A DNA stretch of 64,000 nucleotides from Zingiber officinale (GCF_018446385.1 NC_055990.1:31209891-31273890), one strand, 5' to 3'. Shown: positions 11,900 through 24,905, counted from the first letter of the stretch. Notes: generated by a model not told the origin, from the letters alone. Made by a program: numbers and translations.

Positions 11900-13095
11900 G
11901 CAAGTCATATTCGTACATAAGTCACTGGATTTATTACAAACCAAATCCTGAATTTACACTCCCTCTACAGGCGTGCACGTACTTGTTCACAACATTTATA
12001 ATTGTGATTAAATTTAAATCAACTTTCATTCCACAGAACTCTTAAAGTGAGACTAAACTCTGGCACACATTTGGAGTCCATTTTTCCATCTAATTTTCAT
12101 TTACATTTCCAACCATTTCTACTTTTCTGAGCAAAGCTATTTCTCTTAATTATCTACTTATGCCCAAGTTTGTGCATGCGAGATATTGAACTGAGCATAA
12201 CAGAATTATAAAAAAATAATCCAGTAAAACGAAGAGGAAGTTAAAGTAATTAACATACCTCACTCACTGATGAGGCTGCAACATATATAAAATGATACGT
12301 AGGTAATAGATGTAGTTAAGTTGGTTTTTCCCTAATATTGCTTTGAGCTTTTCTTTCTGGGAGGCTGAATGGTATTTGAGTTCGTTCTGATAGATCCAGA
12401 ATTAAAGGAAAAAAGACTTTGCATATATATGATCCTATTCTTTTAAGCCAAATTAGCTATTTGCCTGCATTATCTGTCCATGTCCAAGTTTAATCATACT
12501 AAATTGAACTGATCAATATATATAAGAAAAGTAAATAATAATCCAGCAAAAGAAAGAGGAAGATAAAGTAACATACTTAATTGATAACGTTGTACCACAA
12601 TCTCCTCTTGCTAAGAATGGGGAGATTTTCCCTTTAGTAAGAACTAGGTCTAAAAATATTGGCCGTTTGGATAGATCTTCATGAGCGTTTTTTGATTTAT
12701 TTTGATCTCCAATAAAAAATTTTTATAGAACCAGACCAACCATCTCAAAATTAATCAATTCAAAAAACTAAATACAAGGTGCCAACTTAAAAAAAATGTT
12801 CATGTAATATACCACAGATACAACTACTATATATAGATATATTGTGACATTATCTTCTCTTGCAAAGATATTAATGTGATATTAATAAGAAATATACTAT
12901 AACTAATGATATATATTTTTATATATAGTGACAAAGTTAAACATACCTCAATGATCATGACCTGGCATCCGGGTCGGCCTTAGATGTTGAAGAGCTGGAA
13001 TACATAAACTCAAATTTATAATAATAAAAAATATTATAATCTGCATTGCTAATAATCAGTAGCATTTCATCATAGAAAATGAAAAATAACTACTA
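11900..13095. other. AT-rich intergenic DNA with repeated NLR-upstream motif
   Basis: No gene is recognised. Two further copies of the motif described at 11,200-11,395 lie here. Two splice-donor-like sites on the minus strand (GAG followed by GTATGT, near 12,255 and 12,945) match one at 44,765, suggesting remains of 5'-UTR exons of NLR genes. Confidence 0.4.
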
Positions 13096-13098
13096 CAA

Positions 13099-14595
13099 TT
13101 ATCTATGAAAAATTAATCTTCTTATATTTTTATCTGTAAAATCATTAATCAATTTTTCATAATTAAATTTTTGTAGAAACTCACTCTCAATCGAAATTAT
13201 AACTAATGCATTTAATCTTGTTTGGGTCATGGTTGAACTCAAATAAGATTTCAACCACATCAATATAAAAAAAAAATTTCTTTCTGTAGATGCAATAGTC
13301 ATCGGAATAGTCAATAATATCCTATATATAATAAATGAATTCGGGAAACAATTTATTCTTTTCAAAAAAAAATAGTATTTCACTTGATTTTTGTTCCTTT
13401 GATAGAATATGTTGTATGATTTTTCGTTCTTAATATAAGTCATCTTCATCCAAATTTGAAACTTCTGATCAATCACATTCTTTTCTTTGTAGTTTTCTTT
13501 CAAGATTCTTGCAATGAGCTTTAAGTCTTGATCAATCAATGAACTCAATTTTTCAAGTAGTGAAAAGGAATCCAAAAAGATATTCATATTCCTCATATTG
13601 CTCAAACCTTTTCTTCAACGACCCAATTGTTTGATCTACTATATATAAGAAATAATAAACTCTAAAAGCTTCCTTAGCAAATTCTTGAGGTATTTTGAAA
13701 GACTCATATATAACCGCATCAAAATGTCTCTTGCTATATATTTGTCTCTTTTCAAGAAAAACAAGATCAATCTCCATTGTTGAAGCAAGTTCTTTTGTTG
13801 TACTGATGCCTTGTCCAAATCCAAATTTTCTGTACTCTTGAACAGAAGCAATTAGCCCCTTAACTTTAGTAGCAATGTCTATAAGCATGTTTTCATATTG
13901 TAAGCCTTTGTTAATAATATTAACTTTACCCAATATGTCATACCAAATAATCATACCCAGTAAAATTCAAAATTTCCAAGTTCAAATGTTGCTAAAGACT
14001 TAGCTTCACTTCTTATTTTAGAGTCGGTGTCTTTTTCTTCTTCAACTTGAACTAAAGCTTCTCTGTTTTGTTGATCTTGAAGTACCATTGTTTTCACACT
14101 TTCAATATGGTTTTCCCATCGAGTGATTGACAATGGCTTAAGAGTTAAACCTTTTATCGTCACATGATCTATCAAAACCTTCCACCTCTTTGTAGAATGA
14201 GAAAATATTATATAATTCCGTTGTATAACTCAAAAAAAAGTCTTTCACTTTTCCATAGGAATTTGCAATGTCACAAAGGGTTAAATTCAAACAATGACAA
14301 CCACATGGAGTGTATAATGCTCTAAGATTTATATCCAACAATTTTTTTGTATGCCTTTGTGTCTTCCTTTCATATTTGCCCTATTATCATATTCATGTCC
14401 TCTCACATTATCAATATCAAGATCAAAAATTTTCAACACATTTTGCAGTTCTTCAAACAACCCTTGTCCTATTGTATCATCTACTTTCAAAAATCGCAAA
14501 AAGTAGTCTTCTATTTTCATTGGGCTGGTAGAAACATTAATACATCTTATAACTAAAGTCATTTGCTCTTGGTTACTAACATCATGAGTGCAATC
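13099..14595 (-). pseudogene. hAT-superfamily (ZMYM1/TTF-like) transposase relic
   Basis: The minus strand encodes a protein of the plant 'zinc finger MYM-type protein 1-like' hAT group. The DUF4371-like part is at 14,595-14,330 ([19 protein letters not shown], then [20 protein letters not shown]). It is followed by PCGCHCLNLTLCD (around 14,310) and the C-terminal hAT dimerisation region at 13,340-13,110 (YRILLTIPMTIASTERNFF, STMTQTRLNALVIISIE). The five pieces lie in order but in different frames with overlaps, so there are several frameshifts. The N-terminal TTF finger is missing: a copia LTR begins at 14,596, within the coding region. Internal bases are AT-rich, consistent with long decay. 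Confidence 0.85.
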
Positions 14596-15437
14596 TGTTG
14601 GACCCCGTTGTTGTTTTGATGTGATCAACCAAGTTTATGTTAGGTCCTGTTTGTCTGATCCCTGTGTCTAAGTGTGCAGGAACTTAGAAGCGTAGGAAAT
14701 TGAGTGGAAGATGCAGCTAGCGAGAAGGACGGCACGGGAAGGGAGCCGACGGGCTCGGTGCGTCCGAAGGACGAGAGAGCTGCGGAAGAGTACACCGGTG
14801 GGCGTGAAGAACGTACACGGCGTTTGAGGGACGTAAAGCCGAGACGGAAGACTGCTCGAGGAGAAGGCCGGGAACTGGGTTCGGGTGAGCCATATTCCGG
14901 ATGGCCGAAATCACTCAAGCAAGCTGAACCAGAGCAAGTCAACCGGGAAGTTGACTTGGCAAGTGTTCGGTCGACCGAATCCTCTGATCGGTCGACCGAA
15001 CCCCTTTTCATCAGAAGCCGGCCGTTGGAGACACGTCAGCAGCCATGTCAGCAACCAATGGCTGATCGGTCGACCGACCCTCTGATTGGTCGACCGAATC
15101 GAAGATATTCAGAGACTTGGTCGAAGTGATTTGATCGGGTCAGATCGAGTAGAGACCGTTGGCTGATCGGTTGACCGAATACAAGGATCGGTCGACCGAA
15201 CCTAAGCTCGATCCACAGAGTCTGCTTCCAGACGGGAAGCTGGGAAAGTACACAGGTTCGGTCGACCGAACCTAGGGATCGGTCGACCGATCCCCCTCTC
15301 GAAGTCAAACCCTGATCCCGAAGATCAGGGACTCTGGATGAGTCTTGGAACCCCTATATAAAGGGGTCTCGAACAGTAGAACGAGAATCATCAATTCTAT
15401 AATTTTTTTTTAAACAACCTCTGTGCTCTTAAAGTGT
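14596..15437 (+). mobile_element. Ty1/copia 5' LTR, left part
   Basis: The LTR starts TGTTGGACCCCG at 14,596, directly in the hAT gene. It contains about nine copies of GGTCGACCGA(A/T), an 'ATATAAAGG' TATA box at about 15,355, and is cut at 15,437 by the CACTA element. The remainder is at 24,930-25,168. Open frames on both strands here are low-complexity products of the CGACCGA repeats. Confidence 0.8.
14960..15295. repeat. Dispersed GGTCGACCGA repeats within the LTR
   Basis: The palindromic TCGGTCGACCGA and near variants occur about nine times in 330 bases, often in pairs with different spacers. It sits just upstream of the LTR TATA box, so it may be a U3 enhancer block; that role is inference. 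Confidence 0.7.
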
Positions 15438-15459
15438 CACTACAAAAAATAAAGGCTTC

Positions 15460-16100
15460 TGGGACAAATTTTGGGACGAATTTGACAAAAAAATTCGTTG
15501 CAAAATATTTAGGGACAAAATTTGGGACGAAAATATTTTCGTCCCAAAATTATTGATGCCAACTTTTGGAACAAATATTTGTTCGTTGGAAATTTGGCAA
15601 CGAATTTGGGGACAAAATTGGCGATGAATAATATTTTCGTCCCCAAATTCGTTGCCAATTTTGCAACAAAAAACTCTATTTGTCCCAAAATACTATACAA
15701 TTTTGCAACGAAAATTTATTTTGTTGCAAACTTAGCAACGAATTTGGGGACGAATTCGGGGATGAATTTAATTCTGTTGCCAAATCTGTCCCAAATTTGG
15801 CAACAAATTATATTTTCGTTGCCAAATTTGTTGCTAATTTTCATGACACATTGCAACGAATATTATTTTTGTTGCAAAATTTACAACGAATTTGGCAACG
15901 AAAATACTAATTTCATTTAAAAAATAAATATTCATTCCAAATTTCGTCCCAAATACTGGAACAAATCCGCAGTTTCGTCCCAAATTCTGGGACGAATCCG
16001 CATATTCGTCCCAGAATCTGGGACGAAATTTGGAACAAAAATATTTTTATTGCAAAATTATCAATGGATAAGTTTGGAACAAATTATTTTCGTTGCCAAA
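15460..16100. repeat. CACTA left subterminal repeats
   Basis: Dozens of short degenerate motifs of the type TTGGGACGAA, TTGCAACGAA, TTCGTCCC and TTCGTTGCC in both orientations. The right subterminal region (24,590-24,905) has the same set. Between 16,100 and 16,430 the DNA is AT-rich with no recognised feature. Confidence 0.8.
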
Positions 16101-16429
16101 TTCGTTCCTAAATTAAAAAAAAAATCCAGCAACTATACATTTCTACAATAAATTCAAATAAAATATATATAACAAATTCAAATAACAAAATATAGACTTT
16201 CAACACATCCTAATTAACAATATCACAAATAACACAATATATACATTCAACACATCCTATTTCAGATACATATATTAATAATTGAAATCAAATCACAATA
16301 CAACAAATTCAAAGTTCTCAACATCTTCTTCAAACGACTCCAAAATATTATACAAGTTCAACACTCAAATATTTATAAAGTCTAATAATCCAAGAAGTTA
16401 AACAAGGAGTTAAATTTAAAAAAACTAAG

Positions 16430-18390
16430 ATACATCAACTCATCTTCTTTCTCCACAAAAGCTTTCATCCCCATCAACTCTTCTCTTCCTGCATACAAAC
16501 AAACGAATAAACCAGATCATGTGTAACCAGAAAGATAATAACTTAAATTCTAACAATCTCACAATTCTAATAGTTTCATTTGTATCAAATTGTTATGATA
16601 TACCATATTTCACCTTATCAAACAAGTTTTACAAATATTATATTTCATCAAACATAGAGAGAATGAGATGTATTCTTAAAATCCCTATAATATGAAAATG
16701 TCTGAAATGAAAAAAACACAAACTAATATATGAGCAATTAGTTGATACTAGTCTTTAAGTACTCATAGTTACTTGGTTATTAGGCAAACTCTAATCATAA
16801 TTTGGAATTTGAAGTAATAATGCAATAATATCAAATTTCAACAAATATATAAAAAGATACCTTTATTTAACTTTTCAAATATAACTAATTTAAAAATATA
16901 TAAATATAATTAAAAGTCTAACATGTTCAACTACGAGTGTGTTATTTAATACTTACTTTTTTCTCCGATACATATTTCGCCTCACCAATCCTGTTAAAAA
17001 CAAATTAACAATATTAAATAAAATAAAAATTAGAAAAGTTAACATGGCATGGTTTAATGTATAAAACACTAATTATGAGACAAATAATCATCAGACATAA
17101 TTAAAATCATGAAATAGCATCACCAGCATCATCGTTATCATCATCGCCATCATCATCATCGTCACGCGGAGGAATCTGACTTAGAGCGGAACTAAAAATT
17201 CCAATATAAGATAAAGTAAATTGCAAATTTGATTCATAAAAAGGAACTTTCAAAAACTTACCATTTTTCTTCAAATAGCTTGTAGAACAAGAGGGGAAAA
17301 AAAATATTAGATGTCACCTCTAATGACCTGTAGGAATAAATACAATGTATTAACTGATAAAATAAATAAAATTATAACTGAGACAGTATATAAAAAGTGA
17401 GATATAAGTTTGGTAAGTTTGCATATTAAAGATAGGCTAGAATACCACGGGGAAGATCTACAAAAGTGCTTTATGATACGAGTGTCTCCAACTACACCGA
17501 GCGAGACCTGCACAAACAAAATTACAAATTTAGTCAATACCTTAACATAATAAATCATTTGTACTTTTTTCACTAGCATTTTAGTCTCTCTAAACTTTGT
17601 TCTTTTAGTAGCTATAAATGTTATTTTTTTGGCCATGAATGATGATCAATTTCAGTAGACGACTCTTGTTGATAAGCCGAACCCACAAAATCAAGCCAAC
17701 TATCATTCTACTTAGGAGATAAGATGAGAAATCAGAGGCGTAATTTGATGGAAAGCACAAATTCAATGCATGAATAAATTACTGAGACTTAGCAAGTCCA
17801 AATTCTTACTGTTCAAAGAAATAACATAAAATGTTGACCTAAAATGAGTTGATTGAATCAAGGTTACAAAATCAATCATCATTGTAACTGGATAAGCATA
17901 CAAACAGCGGATAAGTACTGTATCGGAATTTAAACCACCGGAGCAGCCCCGTCCAGGAGCAGCCACACGCTGCCAGGTGCGGCCACGAGCGGCCAAGCAC
18001 GCCGCAAGAGGCGGCGGTGCTCGCTGGAGACAGCGGCGGTGGCCGCGGGAGGAGGCGACGGTGGCCGCTGGAGGAGGTGGCGCCTGCTCGAGGGAGAGCG
18101 ACGGCCGTGAGAGGAGTTGGTGGCAGCCGTTGGAGCCTCACCCAAACGAGCGGAATGGCAGCCAAAGAAGACGACGGCGGCGGCGGCGCGCGCGTGTGGG
18201 ACTGCGGGAGCCCGCGCGACGACACCACCGAGCGCGCCGCGCTATGCACATCATAGACCGCCACACCATGACGCGGCCCAGATGGGAGAGGGAAGAGGGA
18301 TTACCTGCGCCGCTGCAGGAGAAGGATTCTGCCACCGCTGGAGAAGGATTCAGCCGCCGCTGCGAGAAGGAGATCGGGTAAAGAGAATAT
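16430..18390 (-). other. Gene-like segment carried in the CACTA element
   Basis: On the minus strand a GC-rich block (18,390-17,930) looks like a monocot gene 5' end. It encodes only low-complexity Arg/Pro/Ala/Ser-rich peptides in all frames, and has a donor-like CAG/GTAATC at about 18,305. Downstream, AT-rich DNA contains short exon-like islands bounded by splice-like sites: near 17,515-17,445 (VSLGVVGDTRIIKHF), an Asp-rich island at 17,170-17,110 (PPRDDDDDGDDD), and one after TGCAG at about 16,490. I recognise no protein family. A captured host-gene fragment or a decayed element gene are both possible. Confidence 0.4.
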
Positions 18391-18399
18391 GTGGGATTA

Positions 18400-21300
18400 A
18401 GGGATATAGGGTTTTTTAGAAACAAAAATAGTTTGTTGCCATTTTTGTCCCTACTTTTGGGACGAATTCCTGGATTCGTCCCAAATTTTGGGACGAATCC
18501 AGGATTCGTCCCAGATTTAAGAAAATTAAAAAAAAAAAAAATTAATCGGATGACTAAATATGGACCTAGAGATGTCGGAATTTCACGAAACAAGTTTCTA
18601 TGGATTCCTAATTTTTTCCTAATCTCAAAAATATCCTTATCCATAATTTTAACATATTATATTGACTGTGGTGAATTTTTTATTAAGAATTAGGTCATAT
18701 TCGTGTTAAAAAATCACCACACTCAATATATTAGGTTAAAATTTAGAATTAGTATATTTTTATGATCAGGAGAAAATTATGAATGCATAGAAACTTGTTT
18801 CATTAAATTCCGAGATCTCTAGGTCCATATTTAGGCCTTCGGAATGATATTTATTTTATTTTTTATTTTTTTTAAATCTGGGACGAATCCTGGATTCGTC
18901 CCAGATTTTGGGACGAATTCCTGGATTCGTCCCAGATTTGGGGATGAATTCCAGGATTCGTCCCAAATTTTGGGACGAATCCAGGATTCGTCCCAGATTT
19001 AAGAAAATTAAAAAAGAAAAGAAAAATTAATCGGAGACACTAAATATGGACCTAGAGATGTCGGAATTTCATGAAACAAGTTTCTATGGATTCCTAATTT
19101 TTTCCTAATCTCAAAAATATCCTTATCCATAATTTTAACATATTATATTGACTGTGGTGAATTTTTTTATTAATCATTAGGTCATATTCGTGTTAAAAAA
19201 TCACCACACTCAATATATTAGGTTAAAATTCAGGATTAAGATATTTTTATGATCAGGAGAAAATTATGAATACATAGAAACTTATTTCATTAAATTCCGA
19301 GATCTCTAGGTTCATATTTAGGCCTTCCGAATGATATTTATTTTATTTTTTCATTTTTTTAATTTTGGGACGAATTCCTGGATTCGTCCCAGATTTTGGG
19401 ACGAATTCCTGGATTCGTCCCAGATTTTGGGACAAATCCAGGATTCGTCCCAAATTTAAATAAATTTAAAAATAAAAGAAAAATTAATCGGAGACACTAA
19501 ATATGAACCTAGAGATGTCGGAATTTCATGAAACAAGTTTCTATGGGTTTCTAATTTTGTAATAATCATAAATAAATCCTCATTCATAATTTTGACCTAA
19601 TATATTTAGTGTAGTGATTTTTTAAACCAAATTCTTTAAATTCAAGTTAAAAAATCACAACACTCAAAATATTAGGGTAAAATTATAGATGAGGACATTT
19701 TTACAATCAGGAGAAAATTATAAACTCATAGAATCTTGTTTCATAAAATTCTGACATCCGTAGGTATATATTTAAAGTTTTAGACACATATTCAAACATA
19801 CGTTAAACGCTAACATACTTAATTAACATTAAACTATCTATGTTTCACTAAATATGGACCTAGAGATGTCGGAATTTCATGAAACAAGTTTCTATGGATT
19901 CCTAATTTTTTCCTAATCTCAAAAATATCCTTATCCATAATTTTAACATATTATATTGACTGTGGTGAATTTTTTATTAAGAATTAGGTCATATTCGTGT
20001 TAAAAAATCACCACACACAATATATTAGGTTAAAATTTAGAATTAGTATATTTTTATGATCAGGAGAAAATTATGAATGCATAGAAACTTGTTTCATTAA
20101 ATTCCGAGATCTCTAGGTCCATATTTAGGCCTTCGGAATGATATTTATTTTATTTTTTATTTTTTTTAAATCTGGGACGAATCCTGGATTCGTCCCAGAT
20201 TTTGGGACGAATTCCTGGATTCGTCCCAGATTTGGGGACGAATTCCAGGATTCGTCCCAAATTTTCGGACGAATCCAGGATTCGTCCCAGATTTAAGAAA
20301 ATTAAAAAAGAAAAGAAAAATTAATCGGAGACACTAAATATGGACCTAGAGATGTCGGAATTTCATGAAACAAGTTTCTATGGATTCCTAATTTTTTCCT
20401 AATCTCAAAAATATCCTTATCCATAATTTTAACATATTATATTGACTGTGGTGAATTTTTTATTAATCATTATGTCATATTCGTGTTAAAAAATCACCAC
20501 ACTCAATATATTAGGTTAAAATTCAGGATTAGGATATTTTTATGATCAGGAGAAAATTATGAATACATAGAAACTTATTTCATTAAATTCCGAGATCTCT
20601 AGGTTCATATTTAGGCCTTCCGAATGATATTTATTTTATTTTTTCATTTTTTTAATTCTGGGACGAATCCTGGATTTGTCCCAGATTTTGGGACGAATTC
20701 CTGGATTCGTCCCAGATTTTGGGACGAATTCCTGGATTCGTCCCAGATTTTGGGACAAATCCAGGATTCGTCCCAAATTTAAATAAATTTAAAAATAAAA
20801 GAAAAATTAATCGGAGACACTAAATATGAACCTAGAGATGTCGGAATTTCATGAAACAAGTTTCTATGGGTTTCTAATTTTGTAATAATCATAAATAAAT
20901 CCTCATTCATAATTTTGACCTAATATATTTAGTGTAGTGATTTTTTAAACCAAATTCTTTAAATTCAAGTTAAAAAATCACAACACTCAAAATATTAGGG
21001 TAAAATTATAGATGAGGACATTTTTACAATCAGGAGAAAATTAGAAACTCATAGAATCTTGTTTCATAAAATTCTGACATCCGTAGGTATATATTTAAAG
21101 TTTTAGACACATATTCAAACATACGTTAAACGCTAACATACTTAATTAACATTAAACTATCTATGTTTCACTAAATATGGACCTAGAGATGTCGGAATTT
21201 CACGAAACAAGTTTCTATGGATTCCTAATTTTTTCCTAATCTCAAAAATATCCTTATCCATAATTTTAACATATTATATTGACTGTGGTGAATTTTTTAT

Positions 21301-24300
21301 TAAGAATTAGGTCATATTCGTGTTAAAAAATCACCACACTCAATATATTAGGTTAAAATTTAGAATTAGTATATTTTTATGATCAGGAGAAAATTATGAA
21401 TGCATAGAAACTTGTTTCATTAAATTCCGAGATCTCTAGGTCCATATTTAGGCCTTCGGAATGATATTTATTTTATTTTTTATTTTTTTTAAATCTGGGA
21501 CGAATCCTGGATTCGTCCCAGATTTTGGGACGAATTCCAGGATTCGTCCCAAATTTTGGGACGAATCCAGGATTCGTCCCAGATTTAAGAAAATTAAAAA
21601 AGAAAAGAAAAATTAATCGGAGACACTAAATATGGACCTAGAGATGTCGGAATTTCATGAAATAAGTTTCTATGGATTCCTAATTTTTTCCTAATCTCAA
21701 AAATATCCTTATCCATAATTTTAACATATTATATTGACTGTGGTGAATTTTTTATTAATCATTAGGTCATATTCGTGTTAAAAAATCACCACACTCAATA
21801 TATTAGGTTAAAATTCAGGATTAGGATATTTTTATGATCAGGAGAAAATTATGAATACATAGAAACTTATTTCATTAAATTCCGAGATCTCTAGGTTCAT
21901 ATTTAGGCCTTCCGAATGATATTTATTTTATTTTTTCATTTTTTTAATTCTGGGACGAATCCTGGATTTGTCCCAGATTTTGGGACGAATTCCTGGATTC
22001 GTCCCAGATTTTGGGACGAATTCCTGGATTCGTCCCAGATTTTGGGACAAATCCAGGATTCGTCCCAAATTTAAATAAATTTAAAAATAAAAGAAAAATT
22101 AATCGGAGACACTAAATATGAACCTAGAGATGTCGGAATTTCATGAAACAAGTTTCTATGGGTTCCTAATTTTGTAATAATCATAAATAAATCCTCATTC
22201 ATAATTTTAACCTAATATATTTAGTGTAGTGATTTTTTAAACCAAATTCTTTAAATTCAAGTTAAAAAATCACAACACTCAAAATATTAGGGTAAAATTA
22301 TAGATGAGGACATTTTTACAATCAGGAGAAAATTAGAAACTCATAGAATCTTGTTTCATAAAATTCTGACATCCGTAGGTATATATTTAAAGTTTTAGAC
22401 ACATATTCAAACATACGTTAAACGCTAACATACTTAATTAACATTAAACTATCTATGTTTCACTAAATATGGACCTAGAGATGTCGGAATTTCACGAAAC
22501 AAGTTTCTATGGATTCCTAATTTTTTCCTAATCTCAAAAATATCCTTATCCATAATTTTAACATATTATATTGACTGTGGTGAATTTTTTATTAAGAATT
22601 AGGTCATATTCGTGTTAAAAAATCACCACACTCAATATATTAGGTTAAAATTTAGAATTAGTATATTTTTATGATCAGGAGAAAATTATGAATGCATAGA
22701 AACTTGTTTCATTAAATTCCGAGATCTCTAGGTCCATATTTAGGCCTTCGGAATGATATTTATTTTATTTTTTATTTTTTTTAAATCTGGGACGAATCAT
22801 GGATTCGTCCCAGATTTTGGGACGAATTCCTGGATTCGTCCCAGATTTGGGGATGAATTACAGGATTCGTCCCAAATTTTCGGACGAATCCAGGATTCGT
22901 CCCAGATTTAAGAAAATTAAAAAAGAAAAGAAAAATTAATCGGAGACACTAAATATGGACTTAGAGATGTCGGAAGTTCATGAAACAAGTTTCTATGGAT
23001 TCCTAATTTTTTCCTAATCTCAAAAATATCCTTATCCATAATTTTAACATATTATATTGACTGTGGTGAATTTTTTATTAATCATTAGGTCATATTCGTG
23101 TTAAAAAATCACCACACTCAATATATTAGGTTAAAATTCAGGATTAGGATATTTTTATGATTAGGAGAAAATTATGAATACATAGAAACTTATTTCATTA
23201 AATTCCGAGATCTCTAGGTTCGTATTTAGGCCTTCCGAATGATATTTATTTTATTTTTTCATTTTTTTAATTCTGGGACGAATCCTGGATTTGTCCCAGA
23301 TTTTGGAACGAATTCCTGGATTCGTCCCAGATTTTGGGACGAATTCTTGGATTCGTCCCAGATTTTGGGACAAATCCAGGATTCGTCCCAAATTTAAAAA
23401 AATTTAAAAATAAAAGAAAAATTAATCGGAGACACTAAATATGAACCTAGAGATGTCGGAATTTCATGAAACAAATTTCTATGGGTTCCTAATTTTGTAA
23501 TAATCATAAATAAATCCTCATTCATAATTTTAACCTAATATATTTAGTGTAGTGATTTTTTAAACCAAATTCTTTAAATTCAAGTTAAAAAATCACAACA
23601 CTCAAAATATTAGGGTAAAATTATAGATGAGGACATTTTTACAATCAGGAGAAAATTAGAAACTCATAGAATCTTGTTTCATAAAATTCTGACATCCGTA
23701 GGTATATATTTAAAGTTTTAGACACATATTCAAACATACGTTAAACGATAACATACTTAATTAACATTAAACTATCTATGTTTCACTAAATATGGACCTA
23801 GAGATGTCGGAATTTCATGAAACAAGTTTCTATGGATTCCTAATTTTTTCCTAATCTCAAAAATATCCTCATCCATAATTTTAACATATTATATTGACTG
23901 TGGTGAATTTTTTATTAAGAATTAGGTCATATTCGTGTTAAAAAATCACCACACTCAATATATTAGGTTAAAATTTAGAATTAGTATATTTTTATGATCA
24001 GAAGAAAATTATGAATGCATAGAAACTTGTTTCATTAAATTCTGAGATCTCTAGGTCCATATTTAGGCCTTCGGAATGATATTTATTTTATTTTTTATTT
24101 TTTTTAAATCTGGGACGAATCCTAGATTCGTCCCAGATTTTGGGACGAATTCCTGGATTCGTCCCAGATTTGGGGACGAATTCCAGGATTCGTCCCAAAT
24201 TTTGGGACGAATCCAGGATTCGTCCCAGATTTAAGAAAATTAAAAAAGAAAAGAAAAATTAATCGGATACACTAAATATGGATCTAGAGATGTCGGAATT

Positions 24301-24590
24301 TCATGAAACAAGTTTCTATGGATTCCTAATTTTTTCCTAATCTCAAAAATATCCTTATCCATAATTTTAACATATTATATTGACTGTGGTGAATTTTTTA
24401 TTAATCATTAGGTCATATTCGTGTTAAAAAATCACCACACTCAATATATTAGGTTAAAATTCAGGATTAGGATATTTTTATGATCAGGAGAAAATTATGA
24501 ACGCATAGAAATTTGTTTCATTAAATTTCGAGATCTCTAGGTCTATATTTAGGCTTTTCGAATAATATTTATTTTATTTTTTAATTTTTT
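18400..24590. repeat. Higher-order tandem array of long palindromes
   Basis: Fourteen near-palindromic units start with TAAATATGGACCTAGAGAT (or GAACC variant) at about 18,555, 19,041, 19,498, 19,849, 20,335, 20,821, 21,172, 21,627, 22,113, 22,464, 22,950, 23,436, 23,787 and 24,273. They follow a repeating A-B-C order. A and B are about 285-bp hairpins with arms of roughly 130 bases; C is a more diverged relative. Most are separated by 2-4 copies of a 30-base inverted module built from GGGACGAAT(T)CC and its complement, but C runs into the next A through a distinct 60-70 base linker. The A-to-A period is 1,292-1,323 bases, giving about 4.6 copies. Copies are very similar, suggesting recent amplification. 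No coding potential. Confidence 0.9.
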
Positions 24591-24905
24591 AAAATCTGGG
24601 ACGAATCCCGGATTCGTCCCAGATTTTGGGACGAATTCCTGGATTCGTCCCAGATTCTGGAACGAATCCAGAATTCGTCCCAGATTCTGGAACGAATCCA
24701 GAATTCGTCCCAGAATTTGGAACGAATCCTAGATTCGTCCCAGATTCTGGAACGAATTTTGCAACGAAAATATTGTTTGTTGGCAATTTGCGATGAAATT
24801 TTTTTGTTGCAGATTTCGTTTCTAATTTGGGTCAAATTTTATATTTGTTGCCAAAATTGTTGCAATTTTGGGACGAAAAATTTTCGTCCCAAACTTTCGT
24901 CCCTA
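24590..24905. repeat. CACTA right subterminal repeats
   Basis: Alternating GGGACGAATCC and GGATTCGTCCC modules, followed by TTGCAACGAA/TTCGTTGC-like motifs, mirror the left subterminal region in inverse order. Confidence 0.8.

Noticed and set aside
14640-15308. Open frames of 60-140 codons on both strands
   Set aside because: They lie within a copia LTR and reflect the CGACCGA repeats.
17763-18693. Overlapping open frames on both strands, Arg/Pro/Ala/Ser-rich
   Set aside because: All frames stay open because the DNA is GC-rich and repetitive (GGCGGC type). No domain is recognisable in any frame.
18400-24590. CRISPR-like or centromeric satellite array
   Set aside because: Repeat units of hundreds of bases with palindromic arms inside CACTA ends do not fit a CRISPR array, and the array is confined to one transposon with an exact 3-bp target duplication.
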